Of a stretch of DNA of 64,000 nucleotides, positions 18,345 through 26,623 are shown piece after piece (within the stretch, counting starts at the first letter, position 1; each line of letters starts with the position of its first letter). Source of the stretch: Clostridia bacterium. Its GTDB lineage: Bacteria; Bacillota; Clostridia; Oscillospirales; Acutalibacteraceae. The DNA lies in NCBI GenBank assembly GCA_017623615.1, contig JAGAOT010000024.1, positions 1 through 64,000 of the forward strand, written 5' to 3'. A program made the position numbers and the translations under genes. The notes beneath the pieces are model-generated. The model was not told the DNA's origin. It saw nothing but the letters and a program-made list of their open reading frames with translations, and ran no database searches.

Positions 18345-18365
18345 AATTTATCCTTTCGGTTTCGA

Positions 18366-18389
18366 GTAGGGAGCGGTCTTGACTGCTCT
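18366..18389. repeat. TAGG-hairpin repeat, copy 3, in the ccdA leader
   Basis: GTAGG followed by stem GAGCGGTC / GACTGCTC (one G-T wobble), a different stem sequence from copies 1 and 2 but the same design. It lies within the transcribed 5' leader of ccdA. Confidence 0.6.
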
Positions 18390-18396
18390 GTAAATC

Positions 18397-18425
18397 ATTT
18401 TAGCATTATTGCTTAAACATTACAA
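18397..18425 (-). promoter_or_regulatory. ccdA-tlpA promoter
   Basis: Minus strand: TTGTAA (18425-18420), 17-base spacer, TAAAAT (18402-18397). Confidence 0.65.
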
Positions 18426-18432
18426 GAAAATG

Positions 18433-18461
18433 TTGAAATTATTATCAGTCAATATTATAAT
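18433..18461 (+). promoter_or_regulatory. Promoter of the AlkD-like gene
   Basis: TTGAAA (18433-18438), 17-base spacer, TATAAT (18456-18461), 17 bases before the start. Confidence 0.75.
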
Positions 18462-18478
18462 CATTATAAGGTGATGTT

Positions 18479-19162
18479 ATGGCTGAAAAATATATCCGAG
18501 ACAGGCTTTTTAAATTGCAGGATTTAAAATACCGCGAATTTCATTCAAGGCTTATGCCGACGGTTGAAAAATCAAGGGTTATCGGCGTGCGTACTCCCGA
18601 ATTGAGAAAGCTTGCAAAGGAGCTTAAAAACACGTCCCATGCAGAGGATTTTCTTAAAAAACTGCCTCATAAATACTATGAAGAAAATAATCTGCATGCT
18701 TTTTTAATTGAAGAAATCAAAGATTATGACAGTTGTGTTGAAGAATTAAACAAATTTTTGCCTTTTGTGGATAATTGGGCAACCTGTGATATGATGCGCC
18801 CGAAAATATTCAAAAAGAATCTCGATAAATTACTCCCGCAAATCAAAAGCTGGATTGATTCCGACAAAACATACACCGTTCGTTTCGGCATGGAATGCCT
18901 TATGCTTTATTATCTTGATGAGCATTTCAGCCCCGAATATCCCGAAATAATTTGCAAAATCCGCTCCGAGGAATATTATGTAAAAATGATGCAGGCGTGG
19001 TATTTTGCAACTGCTCTTGCGAAGCGTTATGATGATATTGTTCTGTATTTGGAGCAAAACCGATTGGATAGCGACACCCACAACAAGGCAATTCAAAAGG
19101 CAGTTGAAAGCTATCGTATAACGCCCGAACAAAAAGCATATTTGAGAACGTTAAAAAGATAA
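18479..19162 (+). CDS. DNA alkylation repair protein, AlkD-like HEAT-repeat glycosylase
   Basis: A 227-residue all-helical protein of the AlkC/AlkD family. Seen: the N-terminal segment FHSRLMPTVEKSRVIGVRTPELRKLAKEL, FVDNWATCDMM with the conserved W and D of the lesion-binding face, and TYTVRFGMECLMLYY. AlkD members remove bulky or cationic N3/N7 alkyl purines without base flipping. Some Firmicutes members have unproven activity. The ATG has AAGGTGATG upstream and its own promoter. Monocistronic, ahead of an epimerase-like gene with a separate promoter. Confidence 0.85.
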   Translation: MAEKYIRDRLFKLQDLKYREFHSRLMPTVEKSRVIGVRTPELRKLAKELKNTSHAEDFLKKLPHKYYEENNLHAFLIEEIKDYDSCVEELNKFLPFVDNWATCDMMRPKIFKKNLDKLLPQIKSWIDSDKTYTVRFGMECLMLYYLDEHFSPEYPEIICKIRSEEYYVKMMQAWYFATALAKRYDDIVLYLEQNRLDSDTHNKAIQKAVESYRITPEQKAYLRTLKR

Positions 19163-19191
19163 TTGCAATAAGAATTATACTTTGCTATAAT
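19163..19191 (+). promoter_or_regulatory. Promoter of the epimerase-like gene
   Basis: TTGCAA (19163-19168), 17-base spacer, TATAAT (19186-19191), 26 bases before the start and directly after the preceding stop. Confidence 0.75.
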
Positions 19192-19217
19192 TCAACAAAA
19201 GGAAAGGATGATTTTTT

Positions 19218-20060
19218 ATGTATTACAAAATAGAAAACGAATTTTTGACCTGCGAAATCGATGATATGGGTGCACAGCTTCATTCGCTGAAGCTTAAAGA
19301 AAACGGCAAGGAATATATCTGGCAGGGCAACCCCGATATATGGTACGGTCAGGCACCCGTTTTGTTCCCGATTATCGGTCAGGTGATTGACGATAAATTC
19401 CGCTATAACGGCGTTGAATACACAATGCCAAAGCACGGTCTTGCGAGAAAGCTGCTTTTTAGCGTTAAGGAATGTGCGGGCGCAAAAGCCGTTTTCAGCC
19501 TTGAAAGCGACGAAAATACCCTCAAAAGCTATCCTTTTGAGTTTGAGCTTCTTGTTGCGTTTGAGCTTTGCGGCAAATCGCTTGTTAACACAATGACCGT
19601 TATCAACAAAACCAAGGGTGGAATGTATTTTTCAATCGGTGCTCACCCCGGCTTTAACTGCAATATCGGCGATGTTATCGAATTTGAATTGCCTGAAACG
19701 CTTGAAACAGAGCGCATTGACAGCGATAATCTGATTATCCCCGAAAAATTCCCCGTAATCGAAAATTCACGAGAGATTCAAATAACAAAAGACATTTTCT
19801 CAAAGGATGCCCTTATTCTTTCCGGCATCAAATCAAAGAAGCTTCGCATTAAAGGCGAAAATGAGATTGAGTTCACCTTCGGCGACTGCCCCTTCCTCGG
19901 CATATGGGCAAAGCCCGGCGCACCCTATGTATGCCTTGAGCCTTGGTACGGCGTGAATGACGGCAGAGAGGTTAAAAACGATATCTCCGAAAAGAGGGGA
20001 ATACAGCATCTTAATGATGGCGAAAGCTTTGCGTTCTCATGGACTGCGGAAATTATTTGA
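19218..20060 (+). CDS. Aldose 1-epimerase family protein (LacX-like)
   Basis: A 280-residue galactose-mutarotase-fold protein. Seen: the N-terminal GAQLHSLKLKENGKEYIWQG segment, PKHGLARKL with the conserved His, SIGAHPGFNCNI with the second His, and CLEPWYGVND with the catalytic-type Glu. The family interconverts alpha and beta anomers of sugars; the LacX-like branch has unproven substrates. AAAGGATG lies before the ATG. Its role fits the sugar-use theme of the region. Confidence 0.85.
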   Translation: MYYKIENEFLTCEIDDMGAQLHSLKLKENGKEYIWQGNPDIWYGQAPVLFPIIGQVIDDKFRYNGVEYTMPKHGLARKLLFSVKECAGAKAVFSLESDENTLKSYPFEFELLVAFELCGKSLVNTMTVINKTKGGMYFSIGAHPGFNCNIGDVIEFELPETLETERIDSDNLIIPEKFPVIENSREIQITKDIFSKDALILSGIKSKKLRIKGENEIEFTFGDCPFLGIWAKPGAPYVCLEPWYGVNDGREVKNDISEKRGIQHLNDGESFAFSWTAEII

Positions 20061-20155
20061 GGTGAAACAGAATAAACAAGGTGCTTGCGATATTACGCTG
20101 ATTTTTGTGCTTCCGTCATATATTTTCAGCTTTTTGCCGTGGCACACCGAAAACG

Positions 20156-20269
20156 ATGGATTCGCAGGATTCTATGACAGTTGGAGTGCCGAAATTTCCG
20201 TCGACGCAGCAAATACTTTCCGCAATGTTTGTTACGTTTATCGGACTTTTTGCAAAGTTGTTTAGTTAA
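20156..20269 (+). CDS. Possible 37-residue membrane peptide
   Basis: Small open frame from ATG 20156 to TAA 20267-20269. The product has a polar head (MDSQDSMTVGVPKFPSTQQ) and one hydrophobic segment (ILSAMFVTFIGLFAKLFS). It ends right before a strong terminator and occupies a gap that otherwise holds no gene. A second in-frame ATG at 20174 has a weak AGGA six bases upstream. No family recognised; this may be chance. Confidence 0.25.
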   Translation: MDSQDSMTVGVPKFPSTQQILSAMFVTFIGLFAKLFS

Positions 20270-20274
20270 CAGAA

Positions 20275-20310
20275 AAGGTATCATGCTTATTTCATTTTGC
20301 ATGATACCTT
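20275..20310. terminator. Bidirectional terminator downstream of metH
   Basis: A 12-bp perfect stem AAGGTATCATGC/GCATGATACCTT with a 12-base loop. T runs follow on both strands (CATTTTTT on plus, TTTTCTG on minus). Confidence 0.85.
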
Positions 20311-20316
20311 CATTTT

Positions 20317-22662
20317 TTATATTGTTTTTTCCGCAAAACGAACTGCCGCCATTGCATCGGAGCCATAGCTGTCTGCGCCAATCATTTCGGCGTATTCCTC
20401 CGTCATAACTGCGCCGCCTACCATAACCTTGCAGTCGGGTGCCGCCTTGCGCAGAAGCTTTATCGTTGCTTCCATTGCGGGTACGGTGGTTGTCATCAGT
20501 GCGCTCAAGCCGACAAGCTTTGCATCGCTTGATTTAACCGCTTCAACAATAGCTTCGGGCTCAACATCCTTGCCAAGGTCAATGACCTCATAGCCGTAGT
20601 TTTCAAGAAGCACCTTAACAATGTTTTTGCCGATGTCGTGTATATCGCCTTTGACTGTTGCGATAACTATTTTGCCTTTTTTGTTTTCACCTGCGGGAAT
20701 TGCGGATTTTATTGCGTCAAAGGCTTCCTTTGCCGCCTGCGCGCTCATAAGAAGCTGTGGCAGATAAACGCGCTTTTCCTCAAAGCCCTTGCCGACTGTG
20801 TTGAGGGCGGGGATTATCATTGTGTTGATTATCTCCATGGGTGAGGTTGTTTTTATCAGTTCTGCCGCCGCTGCTGCCGCCTGCTCTTTCAGCCCGCTTA
20901 TAATGCAGCCGTCAAGCCCCGCCGAGGGTTTAATCTCTGTTTGCACCTGAACGGGCGCAAGCGACTCGGCAAATTCGATATAATCCGCGCAGTTTTCGTC
21001 CATTCCCGTGAGGGCTGTGAAGCAATGCCAAGCTTTCATCATTTCCTGCGAAAACGGGTTGATTATTGCGCAGTCAAGTCCGTTTTGCATCGCCATTGTG
21101 TAGAAAACGGCATTAACATCTGCCCTTGACGGCAAGCCGAATGAAATGTTTGAAACACCGAGGCTTGTTTTGATGCCCATATCATGCAGAGCTTTGACCG
21201 CTGTGAGGGTAATATTTGCGCTGTTTGAGTCGCTTGAAACCGCCATTGCAAGCGGGTCAACAATTATATCGTTTTTGCCTATGCCGTATTCCGCGGCACG
21301 GGCGATTATTTTTTCGGCAACGGCAATTCTGCCCTCTGCAGTTTCGGGAATGCCGCTTTCGTCAAGAGTAACCGCAATAACAACGCCGCCGTATTTTTTA
21401 ACAAGCGGGAAAACGGCTTTCATGCTCTCTTCCTTACCGCTTACGGAATTTATCAAAGCCTTGCCGTTATAAATGCGCAGGGCTTTTTCCATTGCAACGG
21501 GGTCAACCGTGTCAATTTGCAGCGGTAAGTTAATAACACTCTGAAGTGCACGGATAACGCTGACCATCATCTGCGCTTCGTCAATTTCAGGCAGACCGAC
21601 GTTGACGTCGAGCGCCGAAACACCCTTTTTGTTTTGCGCCAGACCCTCATTGACAATATAATTTATGTCGTTTTGACGGAGTGCTTCCTTGAAACGTTTT
21701 TTGCCCGTCGGATTAATTCTTTCACCGATTATAACGGGCTTTTTGCCAATCTCAACCGCATGGGTATATGAAGAAATGACCGTTCTATTCTTTTTTTCGG
21801 GAAGTGCAAACGGAAGATTTTTTGCCTTTTCAACTGTTTTTCTTATGTGCTCGGGCGTTGTGCCGCAGCAGCCGCCGATTATCGTTGCACCCGCCTTGAC
21901 GATTTCACACATAATGTCGGAAAACTCATCCGCACCAACATCAAAAACGGTTTTGCCGTTTTCGCTTCTCGGCAAGCCCGCATTGGGGTTAACAATTACG
22001 GGCACGCTTGCATCTCTTATAAAATCTGGCACGATTTCAAGCATCTGCTTGGGTCCGAGCGAGCAGTTAATGCCTATCGCATCCGCGCCGAGTCCCTCCA
22101 GCATTGCAATCATCGCTGCGGGGTCTGCGCCCGTCATCAGTTTTTTATCCTCGTCATAAACACATGTAACAAAAACGGGTAGGCCACAGCTTTCCTTTGC
22201 CGCAAGTAAGGCAGCTTTTGCATCATAGCTGTCATTCATCGTTTCAATGAACACAAGGTCTGCGCCCGCTCTTGCGCCGATTCTTACAACTTCGGAATAG
22301 ATGCTGACCGCCTCCTCAAACGGCAAATCGCCGAGAGGTTCAAGCATTTTGCCCGTTGAGCCGATGTCAAGCGCAACATAAGCATTAAAACCCTCGCAGG
22401 CTTTTTTTGCGTTGGCTATGGCAGCATTGATAATTTCTTCAAGGTTATCAAATTTAAGTCGGTTTGCGCCAAAAGTGCATGCGTTTATTATCTGTGCACC
22501 CGCTTCAAGATATTGGCGGTGCATTTCAATTATCTTTTCGGGATGGGTCAAATTCCATGTTTCGGGATATTCCCCGGGCATAAGCCCCCACGACTGCAGG
22601 AGAGTTCCCGCACCGCCGTCACAATAGGTTATACCGCTTTTGATTTTTTCGAGAACATTCAT
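20317..22662 (-). CDS. metH: Cobalamin-dependent methionine synthase lacking the activation domain
   Basis: Methyl transfer from methyltetrahydrofolate to homocysteine. A 781-residue protein with three of the four MetH modules: homocysteine/zinc barrel (about 1-290; ligands C200, C265, C266 in INCS and GGCCGTTP), pterin-binding barrel (about 310-560; GERINPTGKK, ALDVNVG), then B12 cap and Rossmann domain (about 570-781) with DIHDIG, where H675 is the cobalt ligand. The reactivation domain of E. coli MetH is absent and is encoded by the separate gene just upstream. The start at 22662 has AAGGA. A longer in-frame extension would be read from the MITE-like repeat and is rejected. Confidence 0.95.
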   Translation of the reverse strand: MNVLEKIKSGITYCDGGAGTLLQSWGLMPGEYPETWNLTHPEKIIEMHRQYLEAGAQIINACTFGANRLKFDNLEEIINAAIANAKKACEGFNAYVALDIGSTGKMLEPLGDLPFEEAVSIYSEVVRIGARAGADLVFIETMNDSYDAKAALLAAKESCGLPVFVTCVYDEDKKLMTGADPAAMIAMLEGLGADAIGINCSLGPKQMLEIVPDFIRDASVPVIVNPNAGLPRSENGKTVFDVGADEFSDIMCEIVKAGATIIGGCCGTTPEHIRKTVEKAKNLPFALPEKKNRTVISSYTHAVEIGKKPVIIGERINPTGKKRFKEALRQNDINYIVNEGLAQNKKGVSALDVNVGLPEIDEAQMMVSVIRALQSVINLPLQIDTVDPVAMEKALRIYNGKALINSVSGKEESMKAVFPLVKKYGGVVIAVTLDESGIPETAEGRIAVAEKIIARAAEYGIGKNDIIVDPLAMAVSSDSNSANITLTAVKALHDMGIKTSLGVSNISFGLPSRADVNAVFYTMAMQNGLDCAIINPFSQEMMKAWHCFTALTGMDENCADYIEFAESLAPVQVQTEIKPSAGLDGCIISGLKEQAAAAAAELIKTTSPMEIINTMIIPALNTVGKGFEEKRVYLPQLLMSAQAAKEAFDAIKSAIPAGENKKGKIVIATVKGDIHDIGKNIVKVLLENYGYEVIDLGKDVEPEAIVEAVKSSDAKLVGLSALMTTTVPAMEATIKLLRKAAPDCKVMVGGAVMTEEYAEMIGADSYGSDAMAAVRFAEKTI

Positions 22663-22678
22663 ATTAATTCCTTCTTTT

Positions 22679-22791
22679 AGTGAATAGTGAAGAATGAAAA
22701 GTAAAAAGTTGAGGACGGGTTTCACCCGTACCCGATATTAAAAGCGGCGCAGCCCCATAACTTTTAACTCTTCACTTTTAATTTTTAACTT
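22679..22791 (-). mobile_element. MITE-like inverted-repeat element, copy A
   Basis: A 113-bp AT-rich non-coding element with long imperfect terminal inverted repeats of the type AGTGAATAGTGAAGAATGAA...TTAATTTTTAACTT and a central hairpin ACGGGTTTCACCCGT. It matches copy B at 32421-32532 in reverse orientation; about 50 of the first 55 positions agree. It sits between metH and the activation-domain gene, inside the operon, and encodes no protein. Confidence 0.8.
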
Positions 22792-22794
22792 GTT

Positions 22795-23439
22795 TTATCT
22801 GTACGGACAGTCCGTTTTTCTGCAAACCATGCAGCCCGGACCCGTGCATTCATTCTTTTCTTTGCCTATGCCGATTATCGCCGTAACGGATTTAACGGGT
22901 GTCATCATAAGGCTGTCGGTAAGGCTCAATCCTATATTTTTGCTTGTGTTTAAAAACTCTGTTATGCCTTTTTGGCATTCAATCGGCAAATCGCCGTAGC
23001 CGGGGCTGAAGCGGGGTCGGAGAAAATCCGAGCAGTCAAGAGCTGAATTGATTTTATCACAAAACGCTTCAATCGCCGCCGAGCCTGCGCAGTCCGTAAC
23101 AAGCCCTTTGAGAGGTGAGATAACGGAATTTCGTTCAATAAGCCGCTGAACTTCAAAACCCGTTGTTGCTGCCAAAACATATGCAAAATCGCAGCCCTCA
23201 AGATTTTTTTGCAGGGATTTGCCGCATGCTTTAAGACAGCCGATGTCAATGCTTCCTTCAGATGTGACGGGCACCTTTGCAAAGCATGCCTTATAGCTTG
23301 CGCATGCCGAAACCTCGGCAATGCATTCGTCAATAATTTTCGGGTCAATCCCGTTTGCAGAATAATAACCGAGATAAACGGCGACCTCCTTTGGGTCGAT
23401 GCTTATCTCGGCTGCCGCTGATTTTATAATTTCAATCAT
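22795..23439 (-). CDS. Stand-alone methionine synthase reactivation domain protein
   Basis: A 214-residue homologue of the C-terminal AdoMet-binding activation domain of MetH, which reductively remethylates oxidised cob(II)alamin. Seen: the RFSPGYGDLPIECQ segment, equivalent to the R-x-x-PGYP AdoMet site, with LTDSLMMTPVKSVTAIIG after it. A Cys-rich C-terminus (CTGPGCMVCRKTDCP) could bind a metal or cluster and might bring electrons. Split MetH systems of this kind are known, for example in Thermotoga. It overlaps metF by four bases (ATGA) and precedes metH. Confidence 0.9.
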   Translation of the reverse strand: MIEIIKSAAAEISIDPKEVAVYLGYYSANGIDPKIIDECIAEVSACASYKACFAKVPVTSEGSIDIGCLKACGKSLQKNLEGCDFAYVLAATTGFEVQRLIERNSVISPLKGLVTDCAGSAAIEAFCDKINSALDCSDFLRPRFSPGYGDLPIECQKGITEFLNTSKNIGLSLTDSLMMTPVKSVTAIIGIGKEKNECTGPGCMVCRKTDCPYR

Positions 23440-24296
23440 CTGATTATATCCTCAAGATTGGATTGGATTTTCTGCGCAACATCGGGCTTGTTCATCGAAT
23501 AAACATGAACTGCGCCCAGTCCGTTGGAATAAAGGTCAACAATCTGCTCCGTTGCGTATGCAATGCCCGCCTGCTTCATTGCCGCGCTGTCGCTTCCGAA
23601 GCGGTCAACCATTCTTATGAATTTGCGGGGAAGAACGGTGCCCGAAAGGGAGCAGATGCGCTTTATCTGCGCAGGGTTTGTGACGGGCATGATGCCGGGG
23701 ATAACGGGCACGGTGATGCCAGCCTCTCTTATTTTGTAAAGAAAATTATAGAGTATGTTATTATCAAAAAACATCTGGGTTGTAAGGAATTCACAGCCCG
23801 CATCAACCTTCTTTTTGAGGTTGAGTATGTCCTGCTTCTGTGTTTCGCTTTCGGGGTGCACCTCGGGATAGCATGCACCGCCGATGCAAAAGCCGCCAAA
23901 GGCTTTGATTTCCGCCGCAAGGTCGCTTGCGTGAGTGAAATCAAGGCTCTTTTCCGTCATACCCGTGGGCATGTCGCCGCGCAGAGCAAGAATGTTTTCA
24001 ATGCCAATCTCTTTCATTTTCGCGAGAGTGTTGCGAATTTTATCCTTGCCTGAGCAAACGCAGGTGAGGTGGGCAATGGGGGTAACGCCCGTTTTGATTA
24101 TGCTTTCCGCAACATCAAGGGTGTATGAGCCCGTTGTGCCGCCCGCGCCGTAGGTGACGCTCATGAAATCGGGGCTGAGCTTTGCAATTTCAAGCGCGGA
24201 ATTTTTTATGCTCTCATAGCTTTCGCTGGTTTTAGGCGGAAAAACCTCAAACGAGAGTGAAAGCTTGTCGCTTTTGAGTATTTCGGAAATTTTCAC
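23436..24296 (-). CDS. metF: Methylenetetrahydrofolate reductase
   Basis: Reduces methylene-THF to methyl-THF, the methyl donor for MetH. 286-residue TIM barrel. Seen: SFEVFPPKT near the N-terminus, SVTYGAGGTTGSYT, HLTCVCS, LALRGDMP, and FLTTQMFFDN, all MetF signature segments. The start is GTG with AAGGTGATA upstream. It sits between a gtrA-like gene (9 bases upstream) and the MetH activation gene. The electron donor is not encoded nearby. Confidence 0.96.
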   Translation of the reverse strand: MKISEILKSDKLSLSFEVFPPKTSESYESIKNSALEIAKLSPDFMSVTYGAGGTTGSYTLDVAESIIKTGVTPIAHLTCVCSGKDKIRNTLAKMKEIGIENILALRGDMPTGMTEKSLDFTHASDLAAEIKAFGGFCIGGACYPEVHPESETQKQDILNLKKKVDAGCEFLTTQMFFDNNILYNFLYKIREAGITVPVIPGIMPVTNPAQIKRICSLSGTVLPRKFIRMVDRFGSDSAAMKQAGIAYATEQIVDLYSNGLGAVHVYSMNKPDVAQKIQSNLEDIIR

Positions 24297-24305
24297 GGTA
24301 TCACC

Positions 24306-24845
24306 TTATTTTTTCTTGAATATGAGAAGCTTGCTGAAAATATAGTTAAGAATAATAACTGCAACGCCCACAATGAGCTTTGCAACAAATTCGTTCCATG
24401 TGAGCAGAGTTACCATAACAAACATGCCCAGCATTTCAACTCCGAGCGAAAAAACTCTTGCGCCCACAAAGCCTGCAAATTCTTTGCCCGCAACGGCAGG
24501 CTTCCAGCTTTTGGAGTCAAAAACAAACAGCTTGTTTGTTACAAAAGCAAAAATAACGCCTGCAACCCATGCGATGAGATTTGCATCAAGATAATCGCTT
24601 CCGCCGCTGAAAAGCTCAACAATTTTGGAATTTTCGGGAACGATTTCGTTGAATATTCCGTTCCAGCCGATTGAAATGAAAATCTTTTTAAAAATATAGA
24701 ATGTTAAAAGATTAACGGCGGTTGTTAAAACGCCGAAAATAATATAGGTAACGATTTCTTTTGTAAAAAACTTGTCAATAATCTTTCCGATAAAGCTTTC
24801 TTTCTTGAAAATTTTAAAAAGCAGTTCTCTTATTTTCTCTATCAT
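24306..24845 (-). CDS. GtrA-like membrane protein
   Basis: A 179-residue protein with four predicted helices of the GtrA/DPMS-associated family (VTYIIFGVLTTAVNLLTFYIFKK near the start; IAWVAGVIFAFVTNKLFVF in the middle). The family is implicated in moving polyprenyl-linked sugars across the membrane for cell-wall or teichoic-acid decoration. Its place as first gene of the methionine operon has no obvious metabolic meaning and probably reflects a chance operon. The promoter is at 24877-24905. Confidence 0.85.
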   Translation of the reverse strand: MIEKIRELLFKIFKKESFIGKIIDKFFTKEIVTYIIFGVLTTAVNLLTFYIFKKIFISIGWNGIFNEIVPENSKIVELFSGGSDYLDANLIAWVAGVIFAFVTNKLFVFDSKSWKPAVAGKEFAGFVGARVFSLGVEMLGMFVMVTLLTWNEFVAKLIVGVAVIILNYIFSKLLIFKKK

Positions 24846-24876
24846 TTCTAACTCCGTATATCATAAATTTATATTT

Positions 24877-24905
24877 ATTCTAAAACAAAATAAGAATAAA
24901 GTCAA
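24877..24905 (-). promoter_or_regulatory. Promoter of gtrA-metF-metH operon
   Basis: Minus strand: TTGACT (24905-24900), 17-base spacer, TAGAAT (24882-24877). The leader is short and leaves no room for a SAM or cobalamin riboswitch. Confidence 0.75.
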
Positions 24906-24912
24906 TAAATGC

Positions 24913-24940
24913 TTGCATTTTTAATAGGTTATGATAAAAT
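24913..24940 (+). promoter_or_regulatory. Probable promoter of the acyltransferase-like gene
   Basis: TTGCAT (24913-24918), 16-base spacer, TAAAAT (24935-24940), divergent from the gtrA promoter. Confidence 0.5.
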
Positions 24941-24956
24941 AATATGAGGTGAATTT

Positions 24957-25742
24957 ATGGAAAACGCTTCGGGCGCGAAAAAAAGAATACACTTTCTCGA
25001 CGAAATGCGAGGTCTTGCGGTTTTCTGCATGATATTTTACCATGCGTTTTATATCATCGGTGAGCTTTTCGGCATTGAGCAGGCAATGGATTTGTTTTAT
25101 TTCTTTATGCCCGTTCAGCCGTTTTTTGCGGGAATTTTCATTTTTATTTGCGGAATATCCTGCTCGCTTTCAAAAAGCAACCTCAAAAGGGGAGCAATTC
25201 TGCTCGGCATCGCGCTCGGCATGACCCTTGTCACGGCGGTCGTTATGCCGAAAATGGGCTTTGTTGACTGCGAAATTTATTTCGGTATTCTTCATTTCCT
25301 TTCGGTTTGCATTTTGCTTTTTGCGCTTTTCTCAAAACTTATCAAAGCGTTTTCTCCTGCTGCGGGGCTTGTGATTTGCGCCGTGCTTTATATATTCACC
25401 GCGGGGATAGGCAGCGGATATCTCGGCTTCGGCGAGGCTTTGAGGATTGACCTGCCCGCAAGCCTTTATACTTCGGATATTCTTGTGCCCCTCGGTATTT
25501 ATTCACCTGCTTTTTATTCTGCGGATTATTTTCCGCTTTTTCCCGATATTTTTATTTTTCTTGCGGGTGCCTTTACGGGCGTTTATTCGGCAAAAAAGGG
25601 CTTTCCGGAAAAACTGTATATTCAGAGAGTGCCGTTTTTTGGCTTTCTCGGCAAAAATGCGCTTATTATTTATATTGTCCACATGCCGCTCATTTACGGC
25701 GCGGCATACGGCATAGAGTTGATAATAAATTTGTTTAAATGA
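24957..25742 (+). CDS. DUF1624/HGSNAT-like membrane protein
   Basis: A 261-residue integral membrane protein with about seven helices of the heparan-alpha-glucosaminide N-acetyltransferase catalytic-like family (DUF1624). Seen: the family opening RIHFLDEMRGLAVFCMIFYHAFYII with the conserved Asp, Arg and His, and the closing NALIIYIVHMPLIYG. Family members are thought to move acyl groups onto extracytoplasmic sugars, but bacterial substrates are unproven. AGGTGAATTT precedes the ATG. It is followed 16 bases later by mrp and then serS. Confidence 0.82.
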   Translation: MENASGAKKRIHFLDEMRGLAVFCMIFYHAFYIIGELFGIEQAMDLFYFFMPVQPFFAGIFIFICGISCSLSKSNLKRGAILLGIALGMTLVTAVVMPKMGFVDCEIYFGILHFLSVCILLFALFSKLIKAFSPAAGLVICAVLYIFTAGIGSGYLGFGEALRIDLPASLYTSDILVPLGIYSPAFYSADYFPLFPDIFIFLAGAFTGVYSAKKGFPEKLYIQRVPFFGFLGKNALIIYIVHMPLIYGAAYGIELIINLFK

Positions 25743-25758
25743 TAGGAGATAATGAATT

Positions 25759-26589
25759 ATGAGTGAAGCATGCAGCGGAAATTGCGCAAGCTGTGCAAGC
25801 AACTGCGATTCCAGAAAAGAAGCTCAGGATATGAGAATACCCTGCGGACCTTTCAGCAATGTTAAGAAAGTTATCGGCGTTGTCAGCGGCAAGGGCGGTG
25901 TAGGCAAATCGCTTGTCACCTCGCTTCTTGCAACCGCAATGCAAAAAAGAGGCAATGCCTGCGCCGTGCTTGATGCGGATATCACAGGCCCATCAATCCC
26001 GAAATCGTTCGGAATAAAATCAAGAGCAAAGGCAGACGAAAGCGGTCTTCTTCCCGAAGAGAGCAAGAACGGCACAAAAATCATGTCCATCAACCTTTTG
26101 CTTGAGAATGAGGAATCACCCGTTGTTTGGAGAGGTCCCGTTATTTCGGGCGTTATTCAGCAGTTCTGGAAGGATGTTGCGTGGGGCGACGTTGACTACA
26201 TGTTTGTTGACATGCCTCCCGGCACCGGCGACGTATCACTTACCGTTTTCCAGAATCTTCCCGTTGACGGAATTATCATCGTCACCACTCCGCAGGATTT
26301 GGTAACAATGATTGTTAAGAAAGCGTTCAACATGGCAAAGCTCATGAACATTCCCGTACTCGGTCTTGTTGAAAATATGAGCTATGTTGTATGCCCCGAC
26401 TGCGGCAAGGAATTTAAAATTTTCGGCGAAAGCAAGATTGACGAAATTGCAAAGGAGCTCGGCGTGCCCGTGCTTGCAAGAATCCCCATTGACCCCAAAA
26501 CAGCTTCGCTTGTTGACAAGGGTGCAATCGAGCTTGCGGATGACAAGTGTGTTGCCGATGCGGTTGACTTCCTTTCAAAAATGGATTAA
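25759..26589 (+). CDS. Mrp/NBP35-family Fe-S carrier P-loop ATPase
   Basis: A 276-residue scaffold/carrier for Fe-S cluster delivery. Seen: a Cys-rich N-terminus (C5, C9, C12, C16), deviant Walker A SGKGGVGKS, switch VDMPPGTGDVSLTV, and the C-terminal CPDC motif that bridges a [4Fe-4S] cluster in the dimer. The N-terminal Cys cluster recalls eukaryotic NBP35. A TAGGAGAT site precedes the ATG. Middle gene of a DUF1624-mrp-serS unit. Confidence 0.9.
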   Translation: MSEACSGNCASCASNCDSRKEAQDMRIPCGPFSNVKKVIGVVSGKGGVGKSLVTSLLATAMQKRGNACAVLDADITGPSIPKSFGIKSRAKADESGLLPEESKNGTKIMSINLLLENEESPVVWRGPVISGVIQQFWKDVAWGDVDYMFVDMPPGTGDVSLTVFQNLPVDGIIIVTTPQDLVTMIVKKAFNMAKLMNIPVLGLVENMSYVVCPDCGKEFKIFGESKIDEIAKELGVPVLARIPIDPKTASLVDKGAIELADDKCVADAVDFLSKMD

Positions 26590-26623
26590 AATGGCATTGT
26601 AAAAAATTTCAGGAGTTGAAAAT

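Noticed and set aside
22663..22725. A longer MetH start (21 extra residues)
   Set aside because: The extension is read from the MITE-like repeat and lacks a ribosome site; ATG 22662 has AAGGA at proper spacing and matches the usual MetH N-terminus.
24846..24956. SAM or cobalamin riboswitch for the methionine operon
   Set aside because: The promoter lies at 24877-24905, leaving about 30 bases of leader; no conserved aptamer segments.
26590..26623. T-box leader for serS
   Set aside because: Only 34 bases lie upstream of serS and no T-box sequence is present.
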